In this document: piece by piece, positions 28,199 to 37,580 of the stretch
Layout: each line of letters starts with the position of its first letter
Position numbering within the stretch: the stretch's first letter is position 1
Assembly: GCA_902776475.1 (NCBI GenBank)
Contig: CACYQD010000016.1
Span: 1 to 64,000 of the forward strand
DNA: 64,000 nt
Source of the DNA: an uncultured Prevotellaceae bacterium
GTDB taxonomy: Bacteria; Bacteroidota; Bacteroidia; Bacteroidales; Bacteroidaceae
Direction of reading: 5' to 3'
Made by a program: the position numbers and the translations under genes
The notes under the pieces: generated by a model
The model's input: the letters and a program-made list of their open reading frames with translations, nothing else
What the model was told of the DNA's origin: nothing
Database searches by the model: none

Positions 28199-31100
28199 AT
28201 GACAACATCAACCTACGCCAAGCCCAAAGTGGATTCACGGCAGTACAAGGTATTCCTTGACGAGATCAAGCAGTTTATCCCCTCTGACCGCATCTACACC
28301 GACGAACTGCGCACCCTTGGATGGGGTACAGACGCCAGTTTCTACCGCCAGATACCCCAAGCCGTCATCCGCAGCGACGGTGAGGAAGAAGTATCCAAGA
28401 TCATCCGTGCCTGTAACAAATACAAGCTTCCCTTCACCTTCCGTGCCGCCGGCACATCCCTTTCAGGACAGAGCATCAGCGACTCCATCCTGATTGTGGC
28501 CGGCAAGCACTGGGAGAAATACGAGATCGGTCCCGGCCAGGACACCATCCGCATGCAACCCGGTATCGTGGGTTCAAGGGTCAATGAGATCCTCAAGCCC
28601 TACGGCCGCGTCTTCCCGCCCGACCCAGCCTCCATCGGCAGTGCCATGGTGGGAGGTATCGTGTGCAACAATGCTTCCGGCATGAACTGCGGCGTGCATG
28701 CCAACAGCGACCGCATGATGGTCAGCGCGCGCCTCATCCTTACCGACGGCACCGTCGTAGACACCGGCGACGAGCAGAGCAAGGCCGCCTTCCGGAAGAG
28801 CCATCCCGAGTTTATCCAGAAGATCGAAGCCCTGCGCGACAAAGTGAGGGCCGACAAGGAACTCGCCGAGCGCATCCGGGTGAAATACAGCATCAAGAAC
28901 GTGACCGGTCTGAACCTCCGTCCGCTCATCGCCTATGACGACCCCTTCGACATCATGGCCCACTCGATGGTCGGTTCGGAGGGCACGCTGGCCTTCCTCT
29001 CCGAAGTGACGATGAAGACCCTCCACGACTACAAGTTCAAAGCCTCCGCCATGGTCTATTTCCTGACGATGAAAGAGAGCTGCGAGGCTGTCGTGGCGAT
29101 GAAGAAGCTGAAGTCAGGCGAGGAAGACCTGAAGATGAGCGCAGAGAACCTGGTGGTGAAAAGTGCAGAGATGCTCGACTACATGTCGCTCAACTCTGTC
29201 GACGACCCTGTCTATCTGCAATACAAGAAAGACGTGGATGCCGGTAAGATCGAAGGCGTGAAGCCCGGCGACTACCACAACCTGACCGCCATCCTGACCG
29301 AGACCAAGGGCATCACCCACGAGCAGTTGCTCAGCAAGATCAAGCAGATCAAGGAATGCCTCGGCCAGTTCCGCCTCTACATCCCTGCTGAGTTTACCGA
29401 AGATCCCGCCGTCTATGGCAAATACTGGGCTATCCGCTCAGGCATCTTCCCCTCAGTGGGAGGAACACGCCCTGTGGGCACCTCCTGTCTGATCGAGGAC
29501 GTCGCCTTCCATATCGAGGACCTGCCTGAGGCCACCGTGAAGCTCCAGAAGCTCATCGCCGACCACGGCTATTCCGATGCCTGCATCTACGGCCATGCCT
29601 TTGAGGGCAACTACCACTTCATCCTCAACCAGAGTTTCAAGAGCGAGAGCGAGGTGAAGCGCTATGAGGAGATGATGCGCGACGTGGCCCGCCTCGTCGT
29701 CGAGGAATATGACGGTTCGCTGAAGGCCGAGCATGGCACGGGCCGCAACATGGCTCCCTTTGTGAAGTATGAGTGGCGCGACAAGGCCTACGAGGCCATG
29801 AAGGAGCTGAAAGCCATCTTCGATCCCAACGGTCTGCTCAACCAAGGCGTGATCTTCAACGACGACCCCGAGTGCTTCATCAAGTGTCTGAAGCCCCTTC
29901 CCGTGCTCGACTACGACTTCGACAAGGTGCCCGACGGTGGTGTCTATCTGAAGTTGGAGGGCGGCACCGTCTCCACCGCCAAGGAGACCATCGCCGCCGT
30001 GAAGCGCGCCAACAAGTGCATCGAGTGCGGATTCTGTGAGGTCAACTGCATGTCGTGCGGTCTCACTCTGTCGTCGCGCATGCGCATCGCCGTACAGCGA
30101 GAGATCCGCGAACTGGAGAACACCGGCGCCAATCCCGAACGAGTGGCGACCCTCAAGAAACAATACAAGTATTACGGCGACCAGACCTGTGCCACCGACG
30201 GACTCTGTTCCACCTCCTGTCCGATGAAGATCAACACCGGTGAACTGACCCACCTGATCCGCCAGATGGACATGCTCCACAACAAGATGGGATACAAGGT
30301 CGGTGAGTTTGCCGCCAACCACATGAGCGGCATCAAGTCAGGTCTGCGCGTGGTACTCGATGTGGCCCATCTGGGCCATGTCACCTTGGGTCCGAAACTG
30401 ATGACCAATATCTGCCGCGGCATGAACAAGATGGGACTGCCCCTCTGGACCACCGCCATGCCCAAGAAGAAGAAACAGCCCAAGCCCGGTTCGCATGTCG
30501 GCAAGGCAGAGACAGAAGACCTAAAGGTCGTCTATTTCCCCAGTTGCATCAACCAGACGATGGGTCTCTCGAAGGAAGCCCCCGTGGAGCATCCTCTCGT
30601 CGATGAGGTCTGCCATCTGCTCAACAAGGCCGGCTACGAGGTCATTTTCCCCGAGAACATGAACAAGATGTGCTGCGGTCAGATCTGGGAGAGCAAGGGT
30701 ATGCTCGACATTGCCGACCGCAAGAGCGGTGAGTTGGAGGAGGCGCTCTGGAAAGCCAGCGAACAAGGCCGCTATCCCGTGCTCTGCGCCCAAAGTCCCT
30801 GTCTGCACCGCATGAAGAAAGTGATGAAGAAGATGAAGCTCTATGAGCCCGCCGAGTTTATCATGACCTTCCTGAAAGACCGTCTCGACTTCCATCCCAT
30901 CGACCGCCGCATCGCCCTCCACCTCACCTGTTCCACCCGTGAGATGGGTGTGGCCGACGATCTCATCGCCCTGGCCAAGCTCTGCTCCAACAATGTCTAT
31001 CTGCCCGAGGGCGTAGGTTGTTGCGGTTTCGCCGGCGACCGTGGTTTCACCTTCCCCGAGATGAACAAATATGCCCTGCGCAAGTTGCGCCCGCAGATTG

Positions 31101-31231
31101 AGGAGCACCACATCGAGGTGGGCTACTCCAACAGCCGCACCTGCGAGATCGGTTTGCAGACCAACACAGGCATCCCCTACATGAGCATCGTCTATCTCGT
31201 GAACGAGTGCACGACAAAGAAAGCGAAGTAA
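28199..31231 (+). CDS. FAD-linked oxidase with Fe-S and CCG domains (D-lactate/glycolate dehydrogenase type)
   Basis: Encodes 1010 aa. Domains in order: FAD-binding PCMH type (about 40-270, FRAAGTSLSGQS and GGIVCNNASGMNCG), FAD-linked oxidase C-terminal domain (to about 560, ending in the AEHGTGRNMAPFV block), two 4Fe-4S clusters (about 605-680, CIECGFCEVNCMSCG and CATDGLCSTSCPMKINTG), and two CCG domains (CCGQIWES about 825 and GVGCCGFAGDRGF about 945). This plan belongs to membrane-associated quinone-linked D-2-hydroxyacid dehydrogenases such as D-lactate dehydrogenase. The exact hydroxyacid is not determined by the sequence. Own promoter upstream and a terminator at 31255. Confidence 0.9.
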   Translation: MTTSTYAKPKVDSRQYKVFLDEIKQFIPSDRIYTDELRTLGWGTDASFYRQIPQAVIRSDGEEEVSKIIRACNKYKLPFTFRAAGTSLSGQSISDSILIVAGKHWEKYEIGPGQDTIRMQPGIVGSRVNEILKPYGRVFPPDPASIGSAMVGGIVCNNASGMNCGVHANSDRMMVSARLILTDGTVVDTGDEQSKAAFRKSHPEFIQKIEALRDKVRADKELAERIRVKYSIKNVTGLNLRPLIAYDDPFDIMAHSMVGSEGTLAFLSEVTMKTLHDYKFKASAMVYFLTMKESCEAVVAMKKLKSGEEDLKMSAENLVVKSAEMLDYMSLNSVDDPVYLQYKKDVDAGKIEGVKPGDYHNLTAILTETKGITHEQLLSKIKQIKECLGQFRLYIPAEFTEDPAVYGKYWAIRSGIFPSVGGTRPVGTSCLIEDVAFHIEDLPEATVKLQKLIADHGYSDACIYGHAFEGNYHFILNQSFKSESEVKRYEEMMRDVARLVVEEYDGSLKAEHGTGRNMAPFVKYEWRDKAYEAMKELKAIFDPNGLLNQGVIFNDDPECFIKCLKPLPVLDYDFDKVPDGGVYLKLEGGTVSTAKETIAAVKRANKCIECGFCEVNCMSCGLTLSSRMRIAVQREIRELENTGANPERVATLKKQYKYYGDQTCATDGLCSTSCPMKINTGELTHLIRQMDMLHNKMGYKVGEFAANHMSGIKSGLRVVLDVAHLGHVTLGPKLMTNICRGMNKMGLPLWTTAMPKKKKQPKPGSHVGKAETEDLKVVYFPSCINQTMGLSKEAPVEHPLVDEVCHLLNKAGYEVIFPENMNKMCCGQIWESKGMLDIADRKSGELEEALWKASEQGRYPVLCAQSPCLHRMKKVMKKMKLYEPAEFIMTFLKDRLDFHPIDRRIALHLTCSTREMGVADDLIALAKLCSNNVYLPEGVGCCGFAGDRGFTFPEMNKYALRKLRPQIEEHHIEVGYSNSRTCEIGLQTNTGIPYMSIVYLVNECTTKKAK

Positions 31232-31254
31232 TACTTTGGAAATTCATCAAAAGC

Positions 31255-31300
31255 GTAGTCGGAATCACCTTTGCCGGAGGTTCCGGCTACGTTCTTTTCT
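31255..31300 (+). terminator. Likely intrinsic terminator after the oxidase gene
   Basis: A 10-bp stem with one G-U pair, GTAGTCGGAA (31255-31264) with TTCCGGCTAC (31281-31290), is followed by the T-rich GTTCTTTTCT. It starts 24 bases after the oxidase stop codon. Confidence 0.65.
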
Positions 31301-31420
31301 GGGGCTGCATCCCAGACTTCATTCATTCTTCCACAGGGAAGAGGGATTTGCGGAATACAATTATCATTGAACCACGTAAACGATTTCGTGAGTCTTTCGA
31401 TTTTTTGCGGCAACAAAGTA

Positions 31421-31450
31421 GTTGAAAATGGGTTGAAAAGAGTAATTTTG
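31421..31450 (+). promoter_or_regulatory. Bacteroidota promoter of the dockerin-protein/pectate lyase operon
   Basis: GTTG (31421-31424), an 18-base spacer and TAATTTTG (31443-31450), 17-26 bases before the candidate starts at 31467 and 31476. Confidence 0.7.
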
Positions 31451-31466
31451 TAGGCAGAACCTAATC

Positions 31467-32405
31467 ATGAAACAATCAATGAGAAAACCATTCACCCTAT
31501 TCATCCTGCTGTGCCTGGCCGTATCGTCTGTCATGGCTGACTCCCGTGAGACCATCACCGTGGGAGGACAGGTCATAGAGAAGGAAGCCACCCGCATCAC
31601 TTTCTCCGGCGACAATGTCACGCTCTTCTTCACCGACGGCAGCAGCCGGAGCCAAGACATGCACGAGGTCAGCATCACATTCGACTACGTTGCCTCATTC
31701 AATGGCGTCACCGCCAGCTATGACAACCTGGAGGTCATCAAAACCTTCGGCGGCAAGACGGTAGGTGCCAAAGTGACGCTTGCCCTGAATGCCAGACAAT
31801 GGAACAGCATCTGCCTGCCCTTCGACATGACGGAAGAAGACATCATCAGTTGTTTCGGTCCCGGCACGAAAGTGGCTGTCATGGAAAGTTCCACCACCGA
31901 CAACATCAACTTCACCTCCACAACGGAGATGAAAGGCGGAACCCCATATCTCATCGCTCCTGCAAGAGCTGCCAGTGCTTTCAGCCTCGACCAAGTCACC
32001 ATCGGGAAAATGGGAACGGGCAGTACGGTCAGCACGCCGTATTTCAGCCAAACCGGCACCATCAACAGCATGAGGCCGGAAAGCGCAGTCTATCGAATCC
32101 TCAACGGCAAGATAGAAAAGCTCAACAGCGGAACGGCCATTTCTCCCCTTTCCGCCTATTTTACGGGAACGACCAGTGACAGTGCCCTCAAGACATTCAC
32201 CATCGATGGAGAATCTTTCAACAAGATCATCGGCGATGTCAACGGCGACGGCCAGGTCAACGTGTCCGACATCATGGCCATCGTCAACCATATCCTGGGC
32301 AGCACCCCCACCCCCTTCATCTATGAGAACGCCAATGTCAACGGCGATGAGACCATCACGGTTTCCGACATCATGGGCATCGTCAACATCATATTAAACC
32401 AATAA
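31467..32405 (+). CDS. Secreted protein with C-terminal dockerin-like module
   Basis: Encodes 312 aa. A signal peptide covers about residues 1-25; a second ATG at 31476 is also possible. The middle part (about 30-250) is a beta-rich, serine/threonine-rich region; its block ALNARQWNSICLPFDM is frequent in secreted Prevotella-type proteins. Residues about 255-310 form two EF-hand-like dockerin type I repeats: DVNGDGQVNVSDIMAIVNHIL and the second with NVNGDETITVSDIMGIV. The protein lies 17 bases upstream of a pectate lyase gene and is probably co-expressed. Its ligand is unknown and no cohesin is seen in the window. Confidence 0.8.
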   Translation: MKQSMRKPFTLFILLCLAVSSVMADSRETITVGGQVIEKEATRITFSGDNVTLFFTDGSSRSQDMHEVSITFDYVASFNGVTASYDNLEVIKTFGGKTVGAKVTLALNARQWNSICLPFDMTEEDIISCFGPGTKVAVMESSTTDNINFTSTTEMKGGTPYLIAPARAASAFSLDQVTIGKMGTGSTVSTPYFSQTGTINSMRPESAVYRILNGKIEKLNSGTAISPLSAYFTGTTSDSALKTFTIDGESFNKIIGDVNGDGQVNVSDIMAIVNHILGSTPTPFIYENANVNGDETITVSDIMGIVNIILNQ

Positions 32406-32422
32406 GCCTTCATTCCAAAGAC

Positions 32423-34831
32423 ATGAAAAAAGATATTATCAGAACAGCTCTGGTTCTCGTCATGACCCTTGCCGGCATGGTCTATGCCAATGCCGCCAGT
32501 TGGGATTTCAAGTCACTGGGCCAGGCTGACATCGACAACCTGAACGCCGACACCGAAAACTGGACAAAAGACAACAACCGCTGGAAGTTCAAGCCTGCCC
32601 TTACCCGTGGCGCATTGACCGCCAACAGACAGGAGCTGAACGTAACGATGGGGCTGAGGTTCACCTGCAATGCCTCCGGAGACAGTTACCGGGTAGGAAC
32701 CAGTTCTGACGCCCGTCTCTGGGTGTCGGGCAGCAGTTCGCTGATCATCATCCCCGACCTGAAGAAGGGGCAGACCGTCACCGTCCTTTTCAAAACCTCG
32801 AAAAAAGACACGGAGCGCACCTTCACCCCCAGCAACCTGACCGTGACCGCCGGATTCGAGCCATCAACAGCCGACCAGGAAGGTATCGGTGTGGTGAGCG
32901 AGGACGGAGATGTGGTGCTGACCCCCACGGGCGGTTTGTATGTTTACAGCATCGAGGTGAGCGATGACAACACCAGCAGTGCCACGGTCGTTCCCGGAGA
33001 GCCGGCAGCCACCTATCAGAATGTGACGGCCCATGCTGTCAGCCGGGATGCCGGAGAGAACCAGATGATGGTGGAACTGCTTGACGGCAGCATCATGTAT
33101 TACAACACCAGCGAACTCGACCATGTTGACATGAACCAAGACCGCAGCACCGTGTCCATCACCCCCAAATCCAGCGACAGCGACATCTATTACGGTTCGG
33201 TGCGCAACATCTCCTTCTCCAAGGCAACGTCACAAGGCGATGAAGCCCAGATTGTCAACAACGGCGTGGTCATCACCAAGTCGAAAGGATGGCTGGAGTC
33301 AGCCTATGTGAAATGGGAGCCCTACAACGGAGCCACCTCCTATGCTGTCTATATCAAAGGAGGCGACTACAGCACCTACACCCGGCTTGACAACATGCTT
33401 GTACGAGACTACGGCAGTTATGGTCGTGCCGACATGGTGGGACTGAAAGCCGGCACGGACTATGCCTTCAAGGTCGTGCCCATCATCAACGGGACAGAAG
33501 ACCAGACCAAGGCCAGTACGGCCTCCAGCATCAAGGTCGTCAACTACATCCGTCAAGGATTCGCCCACAAGGGATATAGCGGCGTTGGAGCCTATAATGA
33601 TGACGGTTCGCTGAAAAGCGGCGCCCGCATCCTTTACGTGACGAAGAACACCGCCAAGACTGTGACCTGCGATGTCATCACCTCCAGCAATGGGACGACC
33701 ACAGCCTGCACGGGTCTTCAGGCCATTCTCACCGCCTACGAGAAAGGATACGACCATACCCCGATGTCCATCCGGCTCATCGGCAAGATCACCGACAGCG
33801 ACCTCGATGCCATGGGCAGTTCGGCAGAGGGACTCCAAGTGAAAGGCAAGGCTGGAAAGCCCATGAATATCACCATCGAAGGCATCGGCGAGGATGCTAC
33901 AATCCATGGTTTCGGTTTCCTGGTCCGCAGTGCTATGAGTGTGGAATTGCGCAACTTCGCCGTGATGCGGTTTATGGACGACGGCATCTCCATCGACACC
34001 GACAACCAGAACCTTTGGGTCCACCATCTGGATATATTCTACGGGAAGCCCGGTTCAGACAAAGACCAGATCAAGGGCGACGGTTCGATTGACGTCAAGA
34101 GCGACTCGAAATACGTCACCATCGACCACTGCCATTTCTGGGACAGCGGCAAGTCCTCCCTCTGTGGCATGAAGAGCGAGAGCGGCCCCAACTACATCAC
34201 CTACCACCACAACTGGTTCGACCACACCGACTCCCGTCATCCCCGCATCCGCACGATGTCGGTGCATGTATGGAATAACTACTACGACGGCGTATCTAAA
34301 TATGGCGCAGGAGTCACCTTCGGAGCCAGTGCTTTCGTGGAAAACAACTATTTCCGCAACACCCCCAAGCCGATGCTCAGTTCGATGCAGGGCAGCGACA
34401 TCGCCGGCGGCAATGGAACCTTCAGCAGTGAGGACGGCGGCATCATCAAAAGCTACGGCAACGTATTTGCCGAGAAGGGCAGCAATTTCCGCTATGTCAC
34501 CTATCAGCAGGATCAGGTGGAGTTTGATGCCTGGGAAGCCACCAACCGCAACGACCAGGTGCCCTCGACGGTGAAGGCCAAGAAAGGCGGCACTATCTAC
34601 GACAACTTCGACACCAACAGCAGTCTGATGTACAGCTATACGCCCGAACCTGCAGCCGATGTGCCCGCCACCTTGGAAGGATGGTATGGCGCAGGCAGAA
34701 TGAACCACGGCGATTTCAAATGGACATTCAACAACAGCACCGACGACAGAGACGACGGTGTGAACAGCAACCTGAATACCGCCATCATCAACTACTCGAG
34801 TGCGCTGCAAGGCATTTTCGGCGGCGAGTAA
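32423..34831 (+). CDS. Secreted family 1 polysaccharide lyase (pectate lyase)
   Basis: Encodes 802 aa with a signal peptide (about 1-26). An N-terminal beta-rich domain (about 27-185) is followed by a region ending in a fibronectin-III-like domain (about 285-370). The PL1 parallel beta-helix occupies about 375-720: NLWVHHLDIFYG, DGSIDVKSDSKYVTIDHCHF with Ca-binding acids, and DHTDSRHPRIRT with the catalytic Arg, then VHVWNNYYDG. PL1 enzymes cleave homogalacturonan by beta-elimination. It follows the dockerin-protein gene by 17 bases. With the GH28 at 10289 and PL11 at 41087 it gives the window a pectin theme. Confidence 0.92.
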   Translation: MKKDIIRTALVLVMTLAGMVYANAASWDFKSLGQADIDNLNADTENWTKDNNRWKFKPALTRGALTANRQELNVTMGLRFTCNASGDSYRVGTSSDARLWVSGSSSLIIIPDLKKGQTVTVLFKTSKKDTERTFTPSNLTVTAGFEPSTADQEGIGVVSEDGDVVLTPTGGLYVYSIEVSDDNTSSATVVPGEPAATYQNVTAHAVSRDAGENQMMVELLDGSIMYYNTSELDHVDMNQDRSTVSITPKSSDSDIYYGSVRNISFSKATSQGDEAQIVNNGVVITKSKGWLESAYVKWEPYNGATSYAVYIKGGDYSTYTRLDNMLVRDYGSYGRADMVGLKAGTDYAFKVVPIINGTEDQTKASTASSIKVVNYIRQGFAHKGYSGVGAYNDDGSLKSGARILYVTKNTAKTVTCDVITSSNGTTTACTGLQAILTAYEKGYDHTPMSIRLIGKITDSDLDAMGSSAEGLQVKGKAGKPMNITIEGIGEDATIHGFGFLVRSAMSVELRNFAVMRFMDDGISIDTDNQNLWVHHLDIFYGKPGSDKDQIKGDGSIDVKSDSKYVTIDHCHFWDSGKSSLCGMKSESGPNYITYHHNWFDHTDSRHPRIRTMSVHVWNNYYDGVSKYGAGVTFGASAFVENNYFRNTPKPMLSSMQGSDIAGGNGTFSSEDGGIIKSYGNVFAEKGSNFRYVTYQQDQVEFDAWEATNRNDQVPSTVKAKKGGTIYDNFDTNSSLMYSYTPEPAADVPATLEGWYGAGRMNHGDFKWTFNNSTDDRDDGVNSNLNTAIINYSSALQGIFGGE

Positions 34832-34984
34832 GGAAGTCATACTGCGGCAAATTTACAAATATGGTTTTCCATAGCCGGCAGAAAGAGGATGGCTATAAAC
34901 GATATGGCAGGTGGAGCAATGTCTTCACCTGCCAAAACGTTTTATGTAAAGGTGTGCTAATAGTTTTTAATTTGGGTAAAAAAT

Positions 34985-35016
34985 TTTGGCATACCATGGG
35001 AAAAAGCCTACTTTTG
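34985..35016 (+). promoter_or_regulatory. Candidate Bacteroidota promoter overlapping a gene start
   Basis: TTTG (34985-34988), 20 bases, TACTTTTG (35009-35016). If used, transcription would begin around 35020, right at the ATG at 35023, giving a leaderless message; the ATG at 34996 would then be untranscribed. A chance match in AT-rich sequence is equally possible. Confidence 0.4.
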
Positions 35017-35526
35017 TTGTCTATGAACCGAATTGTACTTCTCACATGCTTGATACTGCTATCCGCTTCTGCAGCAGCGCAGCGGCGGTTGGTGGTGTGC
35101 GACGTGGAGACACTCGATCCCATCAGCAGTGTGAGCGTGCGCAGCAGTGCTGGTGTCGAAGTCACCGACTCACTGGGTTATTTCTCCGTGCCCGACACCT
35201 GCAAGAGCATCATGCTCTCGCATCTCAATTACGAGAGCCGTATGCTCCATCTCAACGAGGTGCGCGACACGGTGTTTCTTGTGTCCAAATTCTTAGGCAT
35301 GCACGAAGTGGTGGTTTTCGGCAGGGGAAAGGACAACGGACTCGGAGAAAGCATCAGCAAAATGGTGTCGCTCAGCAAGACCGATGCCCAACTGCTTGGC
35401 AATGACCCCGCCAACGGCGGCAACCTCTTCGCACTTATCGGGAAAGCCATTGAAAAATTGATTTCCAAGAAGAGTTCAAAAGCCAAGAGAAGGGAGAAAG
35501 CCCGCTACATCCTTGAACATTATTAA
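34996..35526 (+). CDS. Exported CarboxypepD-regulatory-like domain protein
   Basis: Encodes 176 aa from ATG 34996, or 167 aa from ATG 35023. Either start gives a signal peptide ending in SASAAAQ. A transthyretin-like carboxypeptidase-regulatory domain follows: RRLVVCDVETLDPISSVSVRS, then TDSLGYFSVPDTCKSIMLSH and a hydrophobic ending VRDTVFL. The C-terminal third is basic (KKSSKAKRREKAR). In Bacteroidota such domains precede TonB receptors or stand alone as envelope proteins; here it stands alone. The longer in-frame reading from 34681 overlaps the pectate lyase and is rejected. Function unknown. Confidence 0.75.
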   Translation: MGKSLLLLSMNRIVLLTCLILLSASAAAQRRLVVCDVETLDPISSVSVRSSAGVEVTDSLGYFSVPDTCKSIMLSHLNYESRMLHLNEVRDTVFLVSKFLGMHEVVVFGRGKDNGLGESISKMVSLSKTDAQLLGNDPANGGNLFALIGKAIEKLISKKSSKAKRREKARYILEHY

Positions 35527-35640
35527 AAGTGGCCTTGTCTTTTCAAGGCTGACATGTAAACAGAAAATCCAGCGGGATTTGCAGAAAAGAGTTTTTTTTA
35601 ATCATTTGTCCAACTTGAATTTGCAAAAACATTGGAGTTT

Positions 35641-37464
35641 ATGGAGAACAAGCCAACCACGGTCTCAGGGAAGATGAATCTCCTCGACCTTCTGAAGAAC
35701 ATCCTGCCCTTCGTACTGCCCTACAAATGGCTCATCGGCATAACACTGGCCCTCACCCTCGTGGGGTCTCTGATGGCACAGGTGAATGCCGTGGTGCTCG
35801 ACCGCGCTGTGGATGCCATCAACGCCCTCATCCAGCAATCCACATTTGAATGGGGAAGTGCCGTGCGCATCCTCACCACCATCAGTGTCATCCTCCTCGG
35901 CAAAGAGGTCGTGGGAGCCCTCGTCACGTTCTTCCAACGGTATTATGGTGAACGGATGCGCATCCTGGTGAGCCGTGACCTGTCGCTCAGCGTCGTGGAG
36001 AAGATGCTCTCTTTCCGCATGACCTTTTTTACGTCGGAAGGGAATGAGACGGGCAAGTTGCAGTCGCGCATCGACCGAGGCATCATGAGTCTGAGCAACA
36101 CGGTGAACAACTTCTTCATCGAGATTCTTCCGCTCTTCACCAGTGCCATCCTTGCCCTCGGCCTGATGTTCATGGCCAATGTCTATGTGGGGCTGGTGGC
36201 GCTCTGCATCGTGCCCATCTATTTCTGGGTGACCTACATCCAGGCCAAGCGCATGAAAGGCGGCCGGAGGGGCATTTTTGGAGGCCATCAGGCCGTGAGC
36301 CAAGGCATCCTGAGCATCATTGAGAGCATCACGGTCATCAAATCATTCAACCGTGAGGCATCAGAGGCCGACCGTCAGGCCAACATCCAGCGCACGATGA
36401 CCGACCTGCAACTCAACACACGCAAGCAGAGTTACATGTTCAACGGCCTCAAGAGTTTTCTGGAACAGATCGGAACGGTGCTCATCATCATCCTCACCGC
36501 CTATCTGGTCCTCATCGACTACCCGGGCATGACCATCGGAAAAATCATGTATCATGTGATGCTCTTCGCCAACGTGAGCGCACCCATCCGGCAGTTGCAC
36601 CGCATCTACGACGACATGAACGACGCCCTGATCTATGCCGAGGGCTTCTTCGGCATCCTCCATGCCGAGGAAGAGGTGGAGGACACAGGCACACACCATC
36701 CCGATGTCGTCAAGGGCGACTTCGTGCTCGAAGGTGTCGATTTCACCTACAGCAACGGCACACAGGCCCTCCACGATGTGTCGATGCACATTGAGAGCGG
36801 CAAGATCACGGCACTTGTAGGACTGAGCGGAGCCGGTAAAAGCACCATCGTGAGCCTGCTCGACAAATTCTATCATCCCGGGAAAGGCAGCATACGCCTC
36901 GACGGAGTGGAACTGCGGGACTGGGACACCCACTGGCTACGCAACAACGTGGGACTGGTGCTCCAGAAAAACCATATCTTCGACGGCACCATTGAGGAGA
37001 ACATCAAATACGGCAATCCCAACGCCACCCATGAACAGGTGATGGAAGCAGCGAAAAAAGCCTATATCTACGACCAGGTGATGCAGTTGCCCAATGGTTT
37101 CAATACCCATGCCCTGCAACTGAGCGGCGGCCAGCAGCAGCGCATCGCCATCGCGCGGATGTTTATCAAAAACCCGCCCATCATCTTCCTTGATGAACCA
37201 ACCGCCAGTCTTGATGCCATCGCCACCGAACAGATCAAGTCGAGCATCGACGCCATCAAGGCCGGGCGTACCGTCATCATCATCTCCCACAATATCGGTC
37301 AGATCATCGATGCCGACAAGATCTACGTGCTCCAAGAGGGCCGCGTGGTCCAGGGCGGCACTCCCGAAGAAGTCTATCGCCAGGGAGGAGTCTATAAGGA
37401 TATCTTCGACGCCAGCGCCAGGAGCATGAATGTGGACAAGATCGCGCATACCATCGGGTCGTGA
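35641..37464 (+). CDS. ABC transporter, fused permease and ATPase
   Basis: Encodes 607 aa from ATG 35641 (an in-frame TTG at 35632 would add three residues). Six membrane helices of the ABC exporter type occupy about residues 20-310. The nucleotide-binding domain shows GLSGAGKSTIVSLL (Walker A, about 395), LSGGQQQRIAIARM (signature), IIFLDEPTAS (Walker B) and IISHNIGQI (switch His). This is the half-transporter plan of MsbA/lipid or peptide exporters that work as dimers; it lacks any peptidase domain. The substrate is not readable. It is a single gene between two promoters. Confidence 0.9.
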   Translation: MENKPTTVSGKMNLLDLLKNILPFVLPYKWLIGITLALTLVGSLMAQVNAVVLDRAVDAINALIQQSTFEWGSAVRILTTISVILLGKEVVGALVTFFQRYYGERMRILVSRDLSLSVVEKMLSFRMTFFTSEGNETGKLQSRIDRGIMSLSNTVNNFFIEILPLFTSAILALGLMFMANVYVGLVALCIVPIYFWVTYIQAKRMKGGRRGIFGGHQAVSQGILSIIESITVIKSFNREASEADRQANIQRTMTDLQLNTRKQSYMFNGLKSFLEQIGTVLIIILTAYLVLIDYPGMTIGKIMYHVMLFANVSAPIRQLHRIYDDMNDALIYAEGFFGILHAEEEVEDTGTHHPDVVKGDFVLEGVDFTYSNGTQALHDVSMHIESGKITALVGLSGAGKSTIVSLLDKFYHPGKGSIRLDGVELRDWDTHWLRNNVGLVLQKNHIFDGTIEENIKYGNPNATHEQVMEAAKKAYIYDQVMQLPNGFNTHALQLSGGQQQRIAIARMFIKNPPIIFLDEPTASLDAIATEQIKSSIDAIKAGRTVIIISHNIGQIIDADKIYVLQEGRVVQGGTPEEVYRQGGVYKDIFDASARSMNVDKIAHTIGS

Positions 37465-37526
37465 AGATGCTTGTCTTTCGGGACAGGCGAGATATGCCTC
37501 CCCGATGAGAGAAATGCATGGTTTGC

Positions 37527-37557
37527 TTGGATAATCCCTGCAGATTGGTTAATTTTG
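37527..37557 (+). promoter_or_regulatory. Bacteroidota promoter of the MetH-like fusion gene
   Basis: TTG (37527-37529), 20 bases, TAATTTTG (37550-37557). Transcription would start near 37562, about 20 bases before the ATG at 37581. An upstream in-frame start at 37518 is therefore excluded if this promoter is used. Confidence 0.7.
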
Positions 37558-37580
37558 CAAAAACCATTGTCAATCGCTCT

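Noticed and set aside
31207-31425. Possible 72-residue ORF after the oxidase gene
   Set aside because: It overlaps the end of the oxidase gene and runs through the terminator hairpin, with no family features.
35531-35550. GCCTTG/CAAGGC hairpin after the CarboxypepD-reg gene
   Set aside because: 6-bp stem without a following T-run; may be chance.
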